Shown here: positions 59,406-64,000 of the stretch, piece by piece | Layout: the number at the start of each line of letters is the position of its first letter | Position numbering within the stretch: the first letter of the stretch is position 1 | NCBI GenBank assembly: GCA_030248295.1 | Contig: JASANH010000875.1 | Span: 87,244 to 151,243, forward strand | Length of the DNA: 64,000 nt | Origin: Mesodorylaimus sp. YZB2_4 | Taxonomy: Eukaryota > Nematoda > Enoplea > Dorylaimida > Dorylaimidae | Reading direction: 5' to 3' | The notes under the pieces: generated by a model | The model's input: only the letters and a program-made list of their open reading frames with translations | Database searches by the model: none | Told to the model about the DNA's origin: nothing | Program-made: the position numbers and the translations under genes

Positions 59406-60904
59406 AAAATAAAAACGTAGATGTTTGTGACAGTTTTTGAGAATCCTTGCTTTGCACGCAGGCGCAACTGTCCCAAGGAAGTAAAGCTATGATGAGCATG
59501 CTAAAGCCCGGAGTAAATTGTCCGAGTGGCAGCTGCCAAGCATCAGCACGCGTTAATTGGGGCCTAGTTTACTTTCGGGCGCGTCAAAAGTGCTCCACAT
59601 CGAGACCCGTTTATTCTCCAAGAAATAACCTACACGATATTTTAGCTGGGTCCAGGACCCAACCAGAAGATGCATATGAGACAAGTAGAAACACGTCAGC
59701 TATCTGGTACCACTAGGCTATGTTCCAATAAATATGAGAGTCAATTTCTTCAAAAATTCAAGTCAGCTGCCTTCTCGTGTCGTGTTCGTCAAAGATTTCA
59801 AGCCATGTTATTGGCACCAGGCTAGCTCTGGCGCAAATGAGAGTGGAATCGTTGCCAACCACTCTGTTGTCATATTATGAGAACTAAAGCAAATATGCTT
59901 AGCGTATAATAGGGGGTATAAGATCGCGGTCGAAGTTAAGATCTTTCAGAACATAACACCCAGCAGCAACTATTGAAGACCTTACCTAAATGGCCAACTT
60001 TGTAAACACTTTTGACGCGCTCAGCCAAGAGTAATCGACCGAGACTTTGTTCAGAGTTCGATTCTTTCTTGACAGAATTGTCCCAGCTATGTTTAGCCGT
60101 GAGGGGACAGGAAAACACCGCCTAGCGAGCTTCCTGCTTGTAATTTATTCATTAAATACGTCCAATAGAGAGACGACAAATAAGTATAACGAACATGAAA
60201 TGACCAAGGGTTCGACGAATCAATCGACACGGATGTAACTCTGCATGTTTGATCACGACAGATGAGGATGTCATTCTCCACCTTTTTCCAAACCATGTCC
60301 ATCTCTAGGTGGCGTAACTGATCGGACTACCCGTACTAACGTTAAAAATAAGAACCTTTTTTGAAAGATGACCTTGGGCAAACAAATCATGGGATTTCAA
60401 ACGAAGCCCCATTCGTAGACGCCTATTTCTGGCCATTGTTGTATGTCTTCACAAAGTGCGCGGTCTCTCATTTCAAATACTGATCAGAAATAATCGGCGA
60501 CAGGCGCTGCTAATGCCACTGATGTCTGCATGTATTCCACCAGAAGGACACGAACATCATGATAAACATGTAAGACTCTGCAAATCTTCACTGTATTTCA
60601 TTAACTTATAACCCCGGGTCAGGTCAATTTTCAATCCTCAGGTGGGGCTTTATACAATGTAGGCACGCTCATGAAGGTACATGCACTATAGTCCATCACC
60701 GCTATATGTAGAGCATGGTCTTGGACTTTCGAGTTTCAGCATATGGTAGAAAATACTGTACATTGAAATCTCGATAGCTGGCATTGACTTCTCAGTCAGC
60801 CAAGCGCTCCCAATGATGATAAATGTTGTAAGACTTCTGCCAGAACAAATTTGCATCATGTGTGCCGAAATTTTATCGCCCCTTCTTGGTTATGTGCAGC
60901 AGGC

Positions 60905-61110
60905 GCTTCAGCGGCATGGCATGATGGGATGGCGCGGCCATGGAGAGGTTTGGTAGTGAGTGCCTGGCCCGTACGGGACTCGATCCTCAGTGGCGGAGGT
61001 CGATGCGAACCATACCCTCCTTGACCTTGCACGCCAGGCTGTAGATGACTTACTCAGGTACCGTCGACTCCGAGTAAAGAGAATGAAGCTAAACGAGTAA
61101 ACAGCCTCCT
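60905..61110 (+). mobile_element. SINE-B copy
   Basis: tRNA-like head with GGTTTGGTAGTGAGTGCC and the degenerate B box GGGACTCGATCCTC, then GGTCGATGCGAACCATACCC and a body through GGTACCGTCGACTCCGAG. Shares blocks in order with copies at 8690-8850, 34095-34385 and 51010-51275. Confidence 0.6.
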
Positions 61111-61857
61111 TCGAACAGGTTCTTCTCTGTGCAACATAGTACCCACGCTAGGCTGATGTGTGCGGAATATCCCACGCCACTTCCAATATCTGCGTGGGAA
61201 CTCTGTTGCCCAGAAAACAGGTTCAGAAAAGAGCTCACCCGCCTTGTCCGAGGAAGTCGGTGCCCAGTTCAGGGTGCCCTCTTATGGTCTTCAAGCGAAG
61301 ACGCACAGAGACACGATGCTGTGAGTGCTGGTCCCCCTACAGCCTTGCTTACAAGGTTCGATTGCTGGCCGGCTGGCTTTTGTAAAAAACCTGCTCATGA
61401 CGCATTGCATGGTGCGCAGATCGCTGTGGCGTAGTATGTCCTACGCCACAGCCACATCCACTGTCAAATGTTTATCACATAGCTTATTTACTCGAATAGA
61501 AAGATCTCAAACCCAATTTGACTTTCACGGCATACTCGTACACTTAGACATTGATGACGCAAAAGTTTCAGCAGCGTCTCCTAAACTTTCAATGCACCCA
61601 ACACATTCTACGGCAAACTCTTCAGCTGGGAAGAAACCGCTACGGCTGTCAACACTCGCAAATTCTGGGTGGTATCTTCTTGCGTGCAGCTTATGATTGC
61701 CAAAATCCACTTAGGAGAAGTCGACGTAATAAGAAGTAGCAAACAAACACGCACGTATACCTAAGCACAGTTGTCTGGTGTTGTCTTATCGGTAGCCGCG
61801 TGGTTTGTCTCGTCAAAGTCATCCAAGCGTTCCTGGTTTCTTCCACGACGAACCAAA

Positions 61858-63656
61858 ATGACTTCTAAATTGAAAGTTTTTCTCATATTTTCTTTTATTC
61901 TATCGCATTGTAAACATGCATTTGGCTTGAAAATTCTACTTTTCTGCCCAGGAGTGGGTCGAAGTCACGTAATTTTTAATTATAGACTAGCTGACGCGTT
62001 GATTCGTCGAGGTCATGAAGTGGTTATTTATAACTCGATAATTTCAGATGGCCTATCAGACTTGAAACCACCTGCAAATGTGAAAGAATTTCGTCACGAA
62101 CTGCCTGATTTGAACTTGAACAATGAAACTACATTTAGCACAGTTCGTCAATCCATTCAAGAAATGGTTTGGACGGATTCGTATTCGGCACGATTTCTTG
62201 GTTCCATCACAGCTATGTTCCAATTTGGTTATTGCGCTCAAATTTTAAGCCATTCGTGCAAAGCGGCTTTAGAAAATGAACATGTACTCAGAGACCTAAA
62301 AAACGAAAGATTTGACTTGGCACTGTCCCACAGCATGTTTTTTTGCCCGTTAGTTATCAGCGCAGCTCTGGGGCTGGAAAATATCGTCTTGCTAGCATCT
62401 AGTAATTCAATTTTTGACCACGTTGCCAGCACGATGGGCATTCCAATAATACCTAGCTACATACCAAATGCGTTGAGTGGATTTATGGATCGCATGGATT
62501 TCAATGCGAGGGTAGAAAATTTTTTGATTGATTTAATTTTCTTGACTCTCGCAAAAGTGTCTTTGAAAGCGGAGAAATTACTTTTACGAGAAATCAGAAA
62601 AACGCCTGCTGACATCGAAATATTAAAAAACCCGAATTTAATTCGCGGCTACCTCATTAATGGCGAACCACTCTTAATCTATCCCAGGCCTCATATACAC
62701 TCGATGCTGTTCCTTGGAAGAATGGATGGTGGCAGAGTATCTGAAAACCTTGATGAGATATTTGGCTTTGCCATTCTCTGTTGACATTTTTCCATGATTC
62801 CTTTCTTTTGCAGACATGGAAAGGCGTGGTTTCCAGTGGACGTGATGGCGCCATACTGTTCTCCTTGGGCACTATAGCGAATACATCCAAAATGCCCATG
62901 GAGATTAAGGTAGCCAGACGTATTTTTGGGGATTCTATCTGCTTTTTAAGCGCCCCTTCTTTATTTCAGCAAGCCTTTTTGGAAGCCTTTAAGCAATTTC
63001 CAACCTATAAAATCCTATGGCACCTGGAAGGCCAGCTACCAGTCGGAGTGGAATCTCAGAAGCACATCAGGATCGTATCATGGTTTCCTCAAAGAGCCCT
63101 GCTTTGTATGCAGTATACCTGGTTTTGCCCGTGAAAAAGGGCCTTTTGACGCCTTTCCATATTAGGGCATGGAAATGTCAGTTTGCTGATAACTCATGGT
63201 GGGTATAACAGCCTGGTCGAAGCCATTCAGACTGGCACACCCATGCTATTACTTCCACTTGTCGGGGATCATTATGGCAATGCAAAACGGGCAGTTCGAT
63301 ATGGCCTTGGGCTAGAGTTGCAGAAATCGCATATTAAAACAGAAGAGATCACGAAGAAAATGAAGGCTATTTTAAGCGATTCGAGGTGGGTAAAAGTTGG
63401 TCCCCTGCACACTATTTGCACAGAGAAGCATATGGAAGGTTTCAGGTACAAAACAAGGGTTCGAGCATTTGTGGATATTTTACAGGACAAGCTAGTTAAA
63501 AATGAGGACATCGTTGCGACACAGCTCGCCGCAATGTCCAGTAAGAAATGGCCAATAATTAGAGTTCGTTTTTTAAACACGGCTCAGAGATTATGCCTTG
63601 AAACCCTGGCGGCTTTTTTGCTGTTAGCGACCTTTTTAGTGATGTCACTTGTTTAA
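61858..63656 (+). CDS. UDP-glycosyltransferase (UGT family)
   Basis: Proposed exons 61858-62736, 62814-63105, 63166-63385 and 63446-63656, about 533 residues. Signal peptide 1-23 (MTSKLKVFLIFSFILSHCKH), then an acceptor-binding half beginning ILLFCPGVGRSHVIFNYRLA. The donor-binding half has GAILFSLGTIANTS, IVSWFPQ and the UGT signature end LLITHGGYNSLVEAIQTGTP. A hydrophobic C-terminal helix (LETLAAFLLLATFLVMSLV) fits an ER membrane anchor. UGTs add sugars to small lipophilic compounds in the ER lumen. The first splice site is uncertain: a GTATCT donor at 62737 keeps frame but drops an ENLDE-type segment that relatives usually keep. The last exon has a short tail after the signature compared with typical UGTs. 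Confidence 0.85.
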
Positions 63657-64000
63657 AAAGCTGAAGACCATAAAGTGTATGGAGAGCAATTTCCAGTTGC
63701 ATGGATTTACTCTGGTTTCCTAGTCTACTCAAGTTCTGTTGTGAATATAAGTTTGCTCTTGCTGATATCACCTCATGCCTATAAGTACAATGAAGTATAT
63801 TTTCAACTGGCTGGGACATCCCTTTGAGTTTTCGACAAGCGCCGATTCGATTTGCGGACTCTTCGTTTTTTAACAGTTAGGCCCTTGATCACCCATGAAG
63901 ACGTTCAGCCCGATGGAGAGCTAAACAGAGAGCGTGATTGTTACTATGTGCAAATGACTATGACCTTGGACCATGACCATGACAGACGATTGTGATGGCG
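63657..64000. other. Downstream of UGT, window end
   Basis: About 340 bases after the UGT stop; presumably its 3' region. Nothing else recognised. Confidence 0.5.

Larger units (their letters stand above)
58683..61857. other. Intergenic with possible peptide gene and SINE
   Basis: Contains a 49-codon possible secreted peptide (59256-59405) and a SINE-B copy (60905-61110). No other gene recognised. Confidence 0.5.

Overview
The window is eukaryotic nuclear DNA from an invertebrate animal. Most genes are split by short introns (about 50-200 bases, a few up to about 1 kb) with GT..AG borders, and the genes are metazoan: plexin, homeobox, multi-WAP secreted protein, SLC22 transporter, heparan sulfate 3-O-sulfotransferase, UDP-glycosyltransferase, cytochrome b561 and phospholipid scramblases. 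I cannot name the species. Interstitial TTAGGC runs, the style of the UGT and pyrimidine-AG acceptors just upstream of several start codons would fit a nematode or another ecdysozoan, but this is only a hint.

Left part (1-23 kb): four phospholipid scramblase paralogues lie on the + strand at about 1.9, 6.1, 10.2 and 21.7 kb. Between the third and fourth are a NIT-domain, membrane-anchored guanylate cyclase (14.6-17.5 kb, eight exons that join cleanly in frame) and, on the - strand, an intronless von Willebrand A-domain single-pass membrane protein (18.1-19.6 kb). The gaps hold tRNA-derived SINE-like copies, a decayed LINE (12.3-13.3 kb) and low-complexity tracts.

Middle (23-42 kb): a 1-kb array of a 14-bp satellite; a four-exon cytochrome b561 gene whose first intron carries two MITE-like units with TTAGGC runs; an intronless SLC22 organic ion transporter; and a - strand NK-like homeobox gene. 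From 32.8 to 42 kb I find no recognisable complete gene, only repeats and open stretches of uncertain status.

Right part (42-64 kb): a complete 14-exon plexin gene (about 2028 residues) with two intron-containing tRNA-Thr(AGU) genes antisense inside one intron; a - strand secreted protein built from about eight WAP modules on separate phase-1 exons; a - strand heparan sulfate 3-O-sulfotransferase; a possible small secreted peptide precursor at 59.3 kb; and a five-part UDP-glycosyltransferase gene.

The genes do not form one pathway. Two have links to signalling at the cell surface (plexin, NIT cyclase), two to extracellular glycan or lipid handling (3-O-sulfotransferase, scramblases), and the rest are independent. 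The most unusual items are the NIT cyclase with an Arg in place of the usual first metal-binding Asp, the scramblase cluster with intron presence/absence, the tRNA pair in plexin, the WAP exon array, and the MITE/TTAGGC pair.
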